DNA from: CAIYQJ01 sp963717255
Lineage (GTDB): Bacteria > Chloroflexota > Limnocylindria > Limnocylindrales > CSP1-4
DNA: 64,000 nt
Direction of reading: 5' to 3'
Assembly (NCBI GenBank): GCA_963717255.1
Contig: CAVQVT010000009.1
Location: forward strand, 1 to 64,000
Shown here: positions 46,278 through 54,706 of the stretch, piece by piece
How the letters are laid out: each line of letters begins with the position of its first letter
Numbering within the stretch: the first letter of the stretch is position 1
Translations under genes and position numbers: made by a program
Notes under the pieces: generated by a model
The model's input: the letters and a program-made list of their open reading frames with translations, nothing else
Told to the model about the DNA's origin: nothing
Databases searched by the model: none

Positions 46278-47423
46278 TCACCGGCGCCCGGGCGCGGGCA
46301 GGACGCGCTCGTCGACGAGGAGCGCCTCGGCGATCGCGTCGACGTCCTTGCTCACCTGGGCGTCGGGGTTCGTGAGGACGAAGGGGACGCCGTCGTTGTT
46401 GCACTGGACGACGAGGCGTCCGTCGGAGACGACGCCGAAGTCGGCGCGACGGCCGATCGCGGACTCCAGCTGCTCCGACGGCAGGCCGCCGGAGGAGTCG
46501 GCCCGGTTCACGACGTACCGGGTCTTCGACGGCGGGTATCCGATCGCGCGGAAGGCGTCGGCGACGGCGGCCGTGTTCCGCAGCGTCGTGGAGTCGTAGG
46601 TGACCACCGAGAGGACCGTGTCGGAGGCGTCGAGGAACGCGAGCGAGATGTCGGAGATCGAGGTGGGCAGGTCCACCACGACGACGCGGTACGTGCGGCG
46701 GAGCATGGACATCGCCTTGTCCACGTCGCGGACCATGACCATCTCGGCCATCTCGATGCGAGGGGGCGCGAGCAGGATGTCGATGCCCGACGGGTCGCGC
46801 CAGAGGACGTCCTCCAGGTCGTCGGACCCGATCCGGTCCGTGGGCAGGTCCACGATCGACGGGGCGTCCAGTGGGACCTTGAGGAGCGATCGGAGGTCCC
46901 CGAACTGGAGGCACCCGTCCACCAGCGCGGTCCGCGGCCCCAGCCGGGCGATCGAGACCGCGAGGTTGAACGCGAGCGTCGTCTTGCCGACACCGCCCTT
47001 GGGAGCGTAGATCGCGATCATCCGCGTCCGCGCCTCACCCGACGCCTCGGCTCGCGCCGCGTACGCGGCCTGGACGACGTTGACGAGCTCGAAGCCGCTG
47101 AACGGCATCGAGAGGACCTGGTGGATCCCGTGCTCCGGGTCGCGCGCGACGATCTGCTGAGGGACCGTGAGCACGATGACGGGGATGCCCAGCGACGAGC
47201 CGCGGAGATCGTCGATGAGCTGGGGCGCCCGCACCTTCCCCTGGAGGAGGATGTCCACCATGATCACGTCCGGACGGAGGCGCTCGGCCTCCGCGAGGAC
47301 CTTCGACCCGTCCGACAGCGAGTCGACCAGCTTGATCTGCGACTGCGTGTCGAGCAGCTGGCGGACGTACTGGGCGACCTGTGGGACGTCCTCGACGAGC
47401 AGGAGTCGGATCTGGGTCGGCAT
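46278..47423 (-). CDS. CpaE/TadZ-like receiver plus MinD-type ATPase (copy 2)
   Basis: A receiver-like domain (LLLVEDVPQVAQ; Asp57 in VIMVDILLQG) is fused to a MinD/ParA ATPase: IYAPKGGVGKTTLAFNLAVS, DGCLQFGDLRSLL and VVVVDLPTSISD. It differs from copy 1 in having a canonical GKTT Walker end. It resembles CpaE-type localisation factors for Flp pili, but the operon instead continues with murI. The start MPTQIRLLLV was chosen because a TAGACT lies 8 bases upstream; that hexamer overlaps the stop codon of the preceding methyltransferase gene. Confidence 0.85.
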   Translation of the reverse strand: MPTQIRLLLVEDVPQVAQYVRQLLDTQSQIKLVDSLSDGSKVLAEAERLRPDVIMVDILLQGKVRAPQLIDDLRGSSLGIPVIVLTVPQQIVARDPEHGIHQVLSMPFSGFELVNVVQAAYAARAEASGEARTRMIAIYAPKGGVGKTTLAFNLAVSIARLGPRTALVDGCLQFGDLRSLLKVPLDAPSIVDLPTDRIGSDDLEDVLWRDPSGIDILLAPPRIEMAEMVMVRDVDKAMSMLRRTYRVVVVDLPTSISDISLAFLDASDTVLSVVTYDSTTLRNTAAVADAFRAIGYPPSKTRYVVNRADSSGGLPSEQLESAIGRRADFGVVSDGRLVVQCNNDGVPFVLTNPDAQVSKDVDAIAEALLVDERVLPAPGRR

Positions 47424-47431
47424 ACGCGCCG

Positions 47432-47437
47432 AGTCTA
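47432..47437 (-). promoter_or_regulatory. -10-like TAGACT overlapping the methyltransferase stop
   Basis: The first three bases are the TAG stop of the upstream methyltransferase gene, and the hexamer ends 8 bases before the cpaE2 ATG. A single site thus closes one gene and would start a leaderless transcript of the next. Confidence 0.45.
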
Positions 47438-48349
47438 CCAAGCGCGGCGAGCGCGGCCGCGTCCGTCGGAGGTCCCACCGACGCCGCCGGACGTCCTGTC
47501 CCGGGCGGGACGACGGGGCGCGGCGGGAGGAGCGTCCGCGGTCGCGCGGACGGCCACGAGGATCGCCCGGTCCGCCCCCGGCGCGAGGGGCGTGAGGTCG
47601 GCATCGCCCGCGAGGATCTCCACCCGCAGCCCGGCCGCCTCCGCCATCTCGAGGAGGTCCACGGCGTCGAGGAGATGGAGCCGATCCACCCGCACGGTGC
47701 GCGCGGCCGGTCGACCGGGCAGCCCTTCCTCGAAGACCGAGACGAGTGCGACGGTCCGCGTGCTGGCATCGTGGCGGGCGCTCGACGTCTTCGTGATCAC
47801 CGACCCGGCCGGGCCGCGGCGTGCCCAGTCCAGCGTCAGCCGGCCGTCGTAGCGGGAGAGGTCGTCGGCGTCGAGGAGCGGGACGTCCACCGCGGCGACC
47901 CCGCCGGGCGCCAGGTGGTCCGCCAACGTCGCGAACGCACGCCGCTGTGCGGCCCGGCCGGGCATCAGCAGCAGCGACCCGAGCGCGACGAAGGCGAGGC
48001 CGAAGCTGCCGGCCCGCGGGTGGCGGTACCCGTCCACATCCGCATCCACGAGCTCGAGCCGCCGCGCCGCACGCGGACCCGCGGCGCTCGCGGCGACGCG
48101 CGCGCGGGCCAGCATCGCCGGGTCCACGTCCACGGCCACGACGCGCCGGCCCGTCGCGGCGAGCGGGACGGCGAGCCGGCCCGACCCCGCCATCAACTCC
48201 AGGATCGGGCCCGTCGTCCGCGTGGCGAGCGCCAGGTAGAGCCCGCGGTCCGCGTCCTCCTCCGCGACGTCGAGGTCGTACAGGCGCGCGAGCGCCTCCG
48301 CGCCTGACTCGCCGCCCGGCTCCACGGATCCGCCGTCCCCGCGTCCCAT
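47435..48349 (-). CDS. SAM-dependent methyltransferase
   Basis: Class I methyltransferase of 304 residues. Motif I ILELMAGSGRLAVPLA (about 49-64), acidic ribose-binding VVAVDVDPAMLARAR, DADVDGYRH and motif IV-like FGLAFVALGSLLLM. The beta-strand tail (VRVDRLHLLDAVDLLEMAEA) is typical of small-molecule methyltransferases. The last ~30 residues are Arg/Gly-rich. It lies 2 bases after the agmatinase gene in a three-gene operon. The substrate is unknown; an agmatine/polyamine link is only suggested by position. Confidence 0.82.
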   Translation of the reverse strand: MGRGDGGSVEPGGESGAEALARLYDLDVAEEDADRGLYLALATRTTGPILELMAGSGRLAVPLAATGRRVVAVDVDPAMLARARVAASAAGPRAARRLELVDADVDGYRHPRAGSFGLAFVALGSLLLMPGRAAQRRAFATLADHLAPGGVAAVDVPLLDADDLSRYDGRLTLDWARRGPAGSVITKTSSARHDASTRTVALVSVFEEGLPGRPAARTVRVDRLHLLDAVDLLEMAEAAGLRVEILAGDADLTPLAPGADRAILVAVRATADAPPAAPRRPARDRTSGGVGGTSDGRGRARRAW

Positions 48350-48351
48350 CG

Positions 48352-49401
48352 TCAGCCCGGCTCGTGGCGGACGCGATGGCCGGCCGCCCGTTTCGCGGCG
48401 AGGGCGCTGATCGCCTCGAGCACGCACCGGTTCGCGGCCCCGGCGGTGATCTCGGCGTGGTCGAACGGGGGTGAGACCTCGACCACGTCCATCGCGGCGA
48501 GGTCCACGGCTGTCACGATGCGCCGGATCGCGCGGAGCACCTCCCGCGTGAGCATGCCGCCCGGCTCGGGGGTGCCCGTCCCGGGGGCCATCCCGGGATC
48601 GATGACGTCGATGTCGATCGACAGGTAGACGGCGTCGGCGCCGTCGAGCGCCTCCGAGATCGCGTCGTCGATGACCGCCTCCGCCCCGCGCTCCTCGATC
48701 TCGCGCATGAGGTGCCAGCGCATCCCCTGTGCACGCATCCAGTCGAAGACGTCCGGCGGCGGCCAGTAGCCGCGCAGGCCCACCTGGACGAAGTTGCGGC
48801 CCGCGACCGCGCCCGACTCGACGAGGCGGCGCATGGGCGTCCCGTGGCTGCCGAGGACGCCGAAGATGTCCTGCGCCGTGTCCGCGTGCGCGTCGAAGTG
48901 GACGATCCCGATGCTCGCCGGATGACGGACCTCGGCGACCGCGCTCGCGGACGGCCAGGTGATCGAGTGGTCGCCGCCCAGCACCATCGGGATGGCGCCG
49001 GTCGCCGCGACCTCGCGGACCTTCCGGTGGATGAGGGCGTGTCCGCGCTCCACCCAGGACGGCACGATGTTCGCATCGCCCGCGTCCACGACCGCGAGGA
49101 CGTCGAACGGCTCGACGCCGAGCTGGAGCGAGTTGAGCGCGCCCGACGCGCTCTGGGCCTCGCGGATCGCCCGCGGCCCGAACCGGGCCCCGGGCCGGTG
49201 CGAGGTGGCGTCGTCGAACGGCGCGCCCACGATCGCGACGTCCACGCTCCGCCGCGCGATCTCCGCGGGATCGGTGACCCAGGGGAGGTTGGAGAAGGTC
49301 GTGGGGCCGACGTACGTCGGGAGGTCGTAGTCGGCGTAGACCTCCCAGTCGCGGTCCCAGCCGGCAGCCCGCGCGTAGTCGGGGCGCGTCGGATCGGCCA
49401 T
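48352..49401 (-). CDS. speB: agmatinase/ureohydrolase family enzyme
   Basis: Binuclear manganese hydrolase that releases urea from guanidino compounds. All metal-binding motifs are present: GGDHSITWP, IVHFDAHADT and SIDIDVIDP. SHGTPMRRLVESG fits agmatinase or guanidinobutyrase rather than arginase. Length 349 with an N-terminal extension (ADYDLPTYVGPTTFSNLPW) common to guanidino-acid hydrolases. Intact. It lies 2 bases after a membrane-protein gene and 2 bases before the methyltransferase gene. The exact guanidino substrate cannot be told from sequence. Confidence 0.88.
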   Translation of the reverse strand: MADPTRPDYARAAGWDRDWEVYADYDLPTYVGPTTFSNLPWVTDPAEIARRSVDVAIVGAPFDDATSHRPGARFGPRAIREAQSASGALNSLQLGVEPFDVLAVVDAGDANIVPSWVERGHALIHRKVREVAATGAIPMVLGGDHSITWPSASAVAEVRHPASIGIVHFDAHADTAQDIFGVLGSHGTPMRRLVESGAVAGRNFVQVGLRGYWPPPDVFDWMRAQGMRWHLMREIEERGAEAVIDDAISEALDGADAVYLSIDIDVIDPGMAPGTGTPEPGGMLTREVLRAIRRIVTAVDLAAMDVVEVSPPFDHAEITAGAANRCVLEAISALAAKRAAGHRVRHEPG

Positions 49402-49403
49402 GG

Positions 49404-49841
49404 TCAGGCCCTCCCGTCATCGTGCCGGTCGGCGCGCTCGAGCGACCGCAGCACGAATGCGTCGAGCACCTCGCGCCGCATGAGGTACGCGACGACGATC
49501 GCCGCGACGACGATCGAGAGCAGCCCCTGGAGACCGATCCCCGTCACGCCGACGAGGAGAAGCTGGATCACGCCCACGAGGATGTCGAGGGCGGACAGGA
49601 GGATCGCCGCCGTCCATGCCCAGCCGCGGAGCGTCCAGAAGCCCCACGCCACGGCGATCTGCGCCGCCGCGAGAAGCAGATACCCGACGCCGAGGGCCGG
49701 CCGCTCGGCGGCCTCCACGTCCGGGACGGCCAGCCCGCCGAGGCCGAAGGCCACGGCGGCGCCGGCCAGCGAGACGGCCGCCGTCGCGACGAGGAGGACG
49801 GCGATGAGGCCGACACCGGTCGGTCGCCGCACCTCGCTCAC
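49404..49841 (-). CDS. four-helix membrane protein, unknown
   Basis: A 145-residue protein with four hydrophobic helices (about 10-33, 50-68, 75-93 and 100-120), short loops and a charged C-terminus. It looks like small DoxX/DUF-type membrane proteins but has no motif I can name. It heads the operon with the agmatinase and methyltransferase (2-base gaps), so it may assist uptake or sense the same metabolite. The frame is intact. Confidence 0.65.
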   Translation of the reverse strand: MSEVRRPTGVGLIAVLLVATAAVSLAGAAVAFGLGGLAVPDVEAAERPALGVGYLLLAAAQIAVAWGFWTLRGWAWTAAILLSALDILVGVIQLLLVGVTGIGLQGLLSIVVAAIVVAYLMRREVLDAFVLRSLERADRHDDGRA

Positions 49842-49925
49842 TCGGTCACCTCCAGTCGCGGGGGATCGGACGTGCGCATCATACGGACCGGGCCGGGCGT
49901 CGACGAGCGTCCGTGGGGCCAGGCG

Positions 49926-51138
49926 TCAACGGCGGCTCTCCGCGAAGGCCCGCGCGGCGGCGGCCACGGCCTCCGGGTCTTGGAACAGGTCGTAGGCGGT
50001 CTGGGCGATCACGGTCGCGGCGAGCAGCGTGACCTCGTCGGCTCGCGGCGCGACCGCCGCGTCGCGGAACTCGATCGAGTGGCCGGGTGTGCCGGCGGCG
50101 CAGATCGCGAGGCATGGGTGGATGGCCGGGACGACCCAGCTCACGTTGCCCATGTCCGAGCTGCCGAGGTTCGGGTCCGGCGGGCCCGGCTCCACCCCGG
50201 ACGCACGGAGGTTGCGCTCGAAGAGCTCCACGAGCACCGGGTTGTCGTTCATCGTCGTCGACCCGCCCGAGAAGACCGCCTCCCCGTGGGTGCCGGTCGC
50301 GAGCGCGGCCGCCTCGACGAGCGCGACGAACCGTTCACGCATCGTCTCGAAGTAGGCCTGGTCGGCGGAGCGGATCATGAACCGGCCGACCGCACGCTCC
50401 GGGATGATGTTCGCGGCCGCCCCGCCCTCGAGGACGATGCCGTGGACGCGCGCATCCGGACGCAGCTGCTGCCGCCAGAGGCCGATCGACGACAGCAGCA
50501 GAACGAGGGCGTCGAGCGCGTTGAGCCCCATCCACGGATCCGACGCAGCGTGCGACGCGCGCCCGCTGAACGTGACGTCGATGTCCACGCTCGCAAGGAG
50601 CGCGATCCGGACGTGGTCCTTGTCCGACGGGTGGTAGAGCAGGGCCGCGTCGAGTCCGTCGAAGAGCCCGTCGTCGATCATGGCCTGTTTGCCCGAGCCG
50701 CGCTCCTCCGCCGGCGTCCCGAGGAAGACGATCTCGCCGGGCAGCTCGTCGCGTACGGCCGCCAGGCCGATCGCCGCGCCGACGCCGGAGGCGGCCATCG
50801 AGTTATGGCCGCAGCCGTGGCCCAGGCCCGGCAGCGCGTCGTACTCGGCGAGGATCCCGATCCGCGGCCGGTCACCGCCCAGGCCACCGCGCAGGACGCC
50901 GCGCACGGCCGTCTCGAGGCTGCCGATCGGGTGCTCCACCTCGTACCCGTGACGAACGATCGCGTCCGCCACCCAGCCGGCCGCGCGGAACTCCTCGAAC
51001 GCCGGCTCGGGGTTCTCGTGGATCCGGTGCGACAGCGCGAGGACCTGGTCGCTGGCCGCCTCGATCGCGGCGGCGATGCGGACCTTGCCGTCGGCGAGGG
51101 CCTCGACAGGACGGAGTGGTGGAGACCGAGTGTGACAT
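49926..51138 (-). CDS. M20D amidohydrolase (AbgB-like; one frame break near the N-terminus)
   Basis: Zinc amidohydrolase of the p-aminobenzoyl-glutamate/aminoacyl-hydrolase group. Metal region GLGHGCGHNSMAASGVG, PAEERGSGKQAMI, a lid domain with FSGRASHAASDPWMGLNALD, and the late SSDMGNVSWVVPAIHP. The N-terminal part (ALSHRIHENPEPAFEEFRAA) is in frame with the core, but the only good ATG (MSHSVSTTPS) is one frame off, with an indel near 51110. About 400 residues when joined. The substrate is probably an N-acyl amino acid or aryl-glutamate. Single gene, same strand as a small membrane-protein gene. Confidence 0.83.
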
Positions 51139-51213
51139 GGCGGACCTCCGGGACCGCACCGCGCGGTCGGGATGTGTCGGGAAGGCGTCCGGCAGGGACC
51201 TGCCGGGCGCCCG

Positions 51214-51588
51214 TCAGCGGTCGACGGTCAGGGTGACCTCGGCGAATGCGACGATGGCGACGATGAAGAGGACGATCGGCGGGCTGAGGACGCCCTGCAG
51301 CCGCAGGGCCACGACGAGGCCGACGACGAGGCCGACCCAGCCGGCCCGGCGCAGGGCGCGCGCCCAGTCGCCGCGGTACGCGATGCGGCGGTGGCGGGCG
51401 TAGACCGCGAGCCAGGCGAGCGGGGCGGCGGTGAGGCCGCTGGCGAGGCCCATGAGCGCGGCGCCGCGGAACCCGGCGACCTGGTCGGAGATCGGGTCCT
51501 GCGTGAGGATGACGAACGCGACCGCGCCCCACGCCAGCACCGCGGCAGCGAGGAGGCCGATGTTCGCGATGCGGTCGCGTCGTTCCAT
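51214..51588 (-). CDS. small membrane protein, unknown
   Basis: A 124-residue protein with three or four hydrophobic helices (about 10-28, 40-62, 80-95 and 100-118) and basic loops (YARHRRIAYRGDWARALRRA). No family is recognised. An AGTCTA complement (TAGACT) lies 9 bases before the ATG, again without room for a ribosome binding site. It is divergent from the BMP-type binding protein gene. Confidence 0.65.
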   Translation of the reverse strand: MERRDRIANIGLLAAAVLAWGAVAFVILTQDPISDQVAGFRGAALMGLASGLTAAPLAWLAVYARHRRIAYRGDWARALRRAGWVGLVVGLVVALRLQGVLSPPIVLFIVAIVAFAEVTLTVDR

Positions 51589-51597
51589 CCACCGACG

Positions 51598-51603
51598 AGT
51601 CTA
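51598..51603 (-). promoter_or_regulatory. -10-like TAGACT just before the small membrane-protein gene
   Basis: Lies 9 bases from the start codon, on the minus strand. Sixth example of the leaderless-type arrangement. Confidence 0.4.
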
Positions 51604-51760
51604 CGGGGAGGCGCGCGCGGCCGCGACCCGACGGCCCGGCGGGCGCGCCGCACGGCCCATGGGGCGGGTCGAGACGAGGTATCGTCAGTCGCGCGCCCCA
51701 GCACGCGACGCGTCTTCTCGCGGCCACACACTCGATCTCGCATCCATGGAGGGGACGGAT

Positions 51761-53040
51761 ATGGCAAGCCGACCGCTGACTCCGCTCGTGCTGCTCGCAG
51801 CCGGGGCGCTCCTGGTGAGCGCCTGCTCCTCGAGCGGCGGGAGCCCCGCACCCTCCACGGCCGGCCCGAGCGAGGCGCCGTCCGCAGCCGCCGCCTGCGA
51901 AGCGGGTGCTGCCTCCGGAACGCAGATCCCCGACGTCGTCGACGGGAAGTTCAACGTCGCCATGGTCCTCATCGGGCCGCACAACGACGGCGGATGGAGC
52001 CAGGCCCACTACGAGGGCCTGATCTACCTGTGCGAGAACATGGCCGACTCGCACGTGGCCTACATCGAGAACGTCCCGGAGGGCGCGGACTCCGAGCAGG
52101 TCTTCACCAGCCTCGCGCGCAAGGGCTTCGACTTCATCATCGGGACGAGCTTCGGCTACATGGATCCGATGGCGAACGTCGCCGAGCAGTTCCCCGACCA
52201 GACCTTCCTGCACCTGACCGGCTACAAGTCGAACGGCAAGAACTTCGGCAACTTCTTCGGCGCGATGGAGACGATGAAGTTCCTGGCCGGCATGCTGGCC
52301 GGGTCGCGCGCCAAGCTGGATGGGAACCCGAAGATCGGCTACATGGCCACCTTCCCGATCCCCGAGGAGCTCCGCCTCGGCAACGCGATCATGCTGGGCG
52401 TGAAGCAGACGTGCCCCGAGTGCACGATGGATGTCCGCTTCATCAACACCTGGCACGATCCGGTCAAGGAGAAGGAGGGCGCCGCGTCGCTCTTCGACGC
52501 CGGCGCCCAGGTCGTCTTCACCGGCGCCGACACCGGCGCCGTCGCCGACGTTGCCCAGGAGAAGGGCAAGTGGGGCGTCACCTACGACCACCCCGACTCC
52601 TGCAAGGCCGAGCGTTGCCTCACCGCCCCGTACTGGATCTGGGGTCCCGAGTACACCCGGATCGCCGAGCAGGTGAAGGCCGGCACGTACAAGGCCGGCT
52701 ACGAGTACTTCGACGCCGACGCCGGCGCGATGGGCCTTCTCGGCTTCATGGAGGGTGAGACGCCACGGATGGGCATCAAGGACCTTCCCGAGAAGGACGT
52801 CCAGCTCGTCAAGGACACCCTGGCCACGATGCTCAAGAGCGAGGCACCGGCCGGTTCGACATCGTCTTCGCCGGACCGCTGAGGGACAACACCGGCAAGG
52901 AGCTTCTCGCAGCCGGCGAGAAGCTCGTGCAGGCCGATCTCGACCAGTTCCCGCCCGGCGCCCCCAACAACAAGTGCACGACCTGCATGTACTGGTGGGC
53001 CGACGGGATCAAGGCGAAGCTGCCCGACCTGAGCCAGTAG
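51761..53040 (+). CDS. BMP-family ABC substrate-binding lipoprotein (one frame break)
   Basis: Binding protein of the BmpA/Med/PnrA family, which captures nucleosides or related ligands. Lipobox LLVSAC (Cys about 22), a Ser/Pro/Ala-rich spacer, then NVAMVLIGPHNDGGWSQAHY, the family opening. GFDFIIGTSFGYMDPM, FLHLTGYKSNGKNF and GKIGYMATF-like (NPKIGYMATFPIPE) match Bmp proteins. The last ~60 residues (RFDIVFAGPLRDNTGKELLA) are in another frame after about 52850. GGAGGGG lies 8 bases before the ATG and a TATCGT hexamer is at 51680-51685. It heads a complete importer operon. Confidence 0.9.
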
Positions 53041-53053
53041 GCCAACGCGGTCA

Positions 53054-53084
53054 AGGCCCGCGACGATCCGCTCGTCGCGGGCCT
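53054..53084 (+). terminator. hairpin between BMP protein and ATPase genes
   Basis: A perfect 13-bp stem (aggcccgcgacga) with TCCGC loop, 14 bases after the stop and inside the importer operon. Same layout as the hairpin in the sugar importer operon. Confidence 0.65.
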
Positions 53085-53113
53085 CGCCGTTCCAGCGGAG
53101 CCGTCACCGTCGC

Positions 53114-54706
53114 ATGACCGCCGTCCCCGACGTCCCGCTCTCGCCCGCGCCGCCGGCCACGCTGGCCGTCGAGATGCGCGGCATCGTCAAGCGCTTCCCC
53201 GGGGTCGTCGCCAACGACGGCGTCGACTTCGACCTCCGCCTCGGCGAGGTGCACGCCCTCCTCGGCGAGAACGGCGCCGGCAAGAGCACGCTCATGAACG
53301 TCCTGGACGGGCTGTACCGTCCGGATGCCGGTGAGATCCGGCTCTTCGGCAAGCCGGTGGGCTTCCGCTCACCGCGCGACGCGATCGCGGCCGGCGTGGG
53401 CATGGTCCACCAGCACTTCGCGCTGGTGCCGACCCAGACCGTGACCGAGAACATCCTGCTCGGCCTTGCCGAGCCGCGCTTCCGGCTCGACGCCGGGCGC
53501 TACGACGAGCGGATCGCCGAGCTCGCGCGCCGGCACGGGCTCGCCGTCGACCCGCGGGCGCGGATCTGGCAGCTGTCGGTCGGTGAGCAGCAGCGCGTCG
53601 AGATCCTCAAGATGCTCTACCGGGGGGCGCGGATCCTCATCCTCGACGAGCCGACGGCGGTCCTTGCGCCGCAGGAGGCGGCCGACCTCTTCCGCACGCT
53701 CCGCACGATGGTGGCCGAGGGCACGTCGATCATCTTCATCAGCCACAAGCTGGCCGAGGTGACCCAGATCGCCGACCGGGTCACCGTGATGCGCCGCGGG
53801 AAGGTCACCGCGGCCGGCAACCCCGTGGCCGGCACGACGACGGCCGACCTGGCCCGCCTGATGGTGGGCCGCGAGGTCATCGAGACGATCGAGAAGTCGC
53901 CGCTCGCGCAGGGCCCCGTGGTCCTGGCGGTGCACGACGTCGAGGCCCAGAGCGACCGCGAGCTCCCCGCCCTGCGCGGGGTCTCGTTCGAGGTCCGGGC
54001 GGGCGAGATCCTCGGCGTCGCGGGCGTCGCCGGAAACGGCCAGTCCGAGCTGGCCCAGGTGCTCACGGGCCTCCGCCGCTGCACGGCCGGGTCGATCTCG
54101 GTCAACGGCGTCGAGGTCGCCAACCACACCCCGCGCGAGGTCATCGACCAGCACATCGGCCACGTCCCGGAGGACCGGACCGGCGTCGGCACGGCGCCGG
54201 ACCTCTCCATCGCGGACAACCTCATCATGAAGTCGTACCGCGATGCCCCGGTCGCGCGCCGCTGGTCGATCGACACGGGCGCCGTGCGCCGCTTCGCGAC
54301 CGGTCTCCGGGAGTCGTATTCGATCACCGCGCCGTCGATCGACACGGAGGCGCGCCTGCTGTCGGGCGGCAACCTGCAGCGACTCATCCTCGCCCGCGAG
54401 ATCGCCTCGCAGCCCCGCCTCATGGTCGCGGTCCAGCCGACGCGCGGCCTCGACGTCGGGGCGATCGGCACGGTCCACCGGCTCCTGCTCGACCAGCGCG
54501 CGGCGGGCTCCGCGACGGTCCTGATCAGCGAGGACCTCGACGAGGTGCTGACCCTCTCCGACCGCGTGGCGGTGATCTACGAGGGCCGCATCGTCGGGAT
54601 CGTCGACGCGGCCGACGCCGACATCGCCGAGATCGGCCTGCTGATGACCGGCGGCCGGGCCTCGACGACGAACGAGCCGCGCGACGCCACCAGGCTGGTC
54701 CCGTGA
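53114..54706 (+). CDS. ABC transporter ATP-binding protein, two nucleotide-binding domains (NupA/BmpB type)
   Basis: Double-domain ATPase of 530 residues for a BMP-type nucleoside importer. The first domain has Walker A GENGAGKST, signature LSVGEQQRVEILKML and Walker B ILILDEPTAVL. The second has a degenerate Walker A (GVAGNGQSEL), signature LSGGNLQRLILARE and MVAVQPTRGLD in place of the canonical Walker B. This asymmetry is normal for the family. The stop overlaps the next gene's GTG. Intact. Confidence 0.93.
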   Translation: MTAVPDVPLSPAPPATLAVEMRGIVKRFPGVVANDGVDFDLRLGEVHALLGENGAGKSTLMNVLDGLYRPDAGEIRLFGKPVGFRSPRDAIAAGVGMVHQHFALVPTQTVTENILLGLAEPRFRLDAGRYDERIAELARRHGLAVDPRARIWQLSVGEQQRVEILKMLYRGARILILDEPTAVLAPQEAADLFRTLRTMVAEGTSIIFISHKLAEVTQIADRVTVMRRGKVTAAGNPVAGTTTADLARLMVGREVIETIEKSPLAQGPVVLAVHDVEAQSDRELPALRGVSFEVRAGEILGVAGVAGNGQSELAQVLTGLRRCTAGSISVNGVEVANHTPREVIDQHIGHVPEDRTGVGTAPDLSIADNLIMKSYRDAPVARRWSIDTGAVRRFATGLRESYSITAPSIDTEARLLSGGNLQRLILAREIASQPRLMVAVQPTRGLDVGAIGTVHRLLLDQRAAGSATVLISEDLDEVLTLSDRVAVIYEGRIVGIVDAADADIAEIGLLMTGGRASTTNEPRDATRLVP

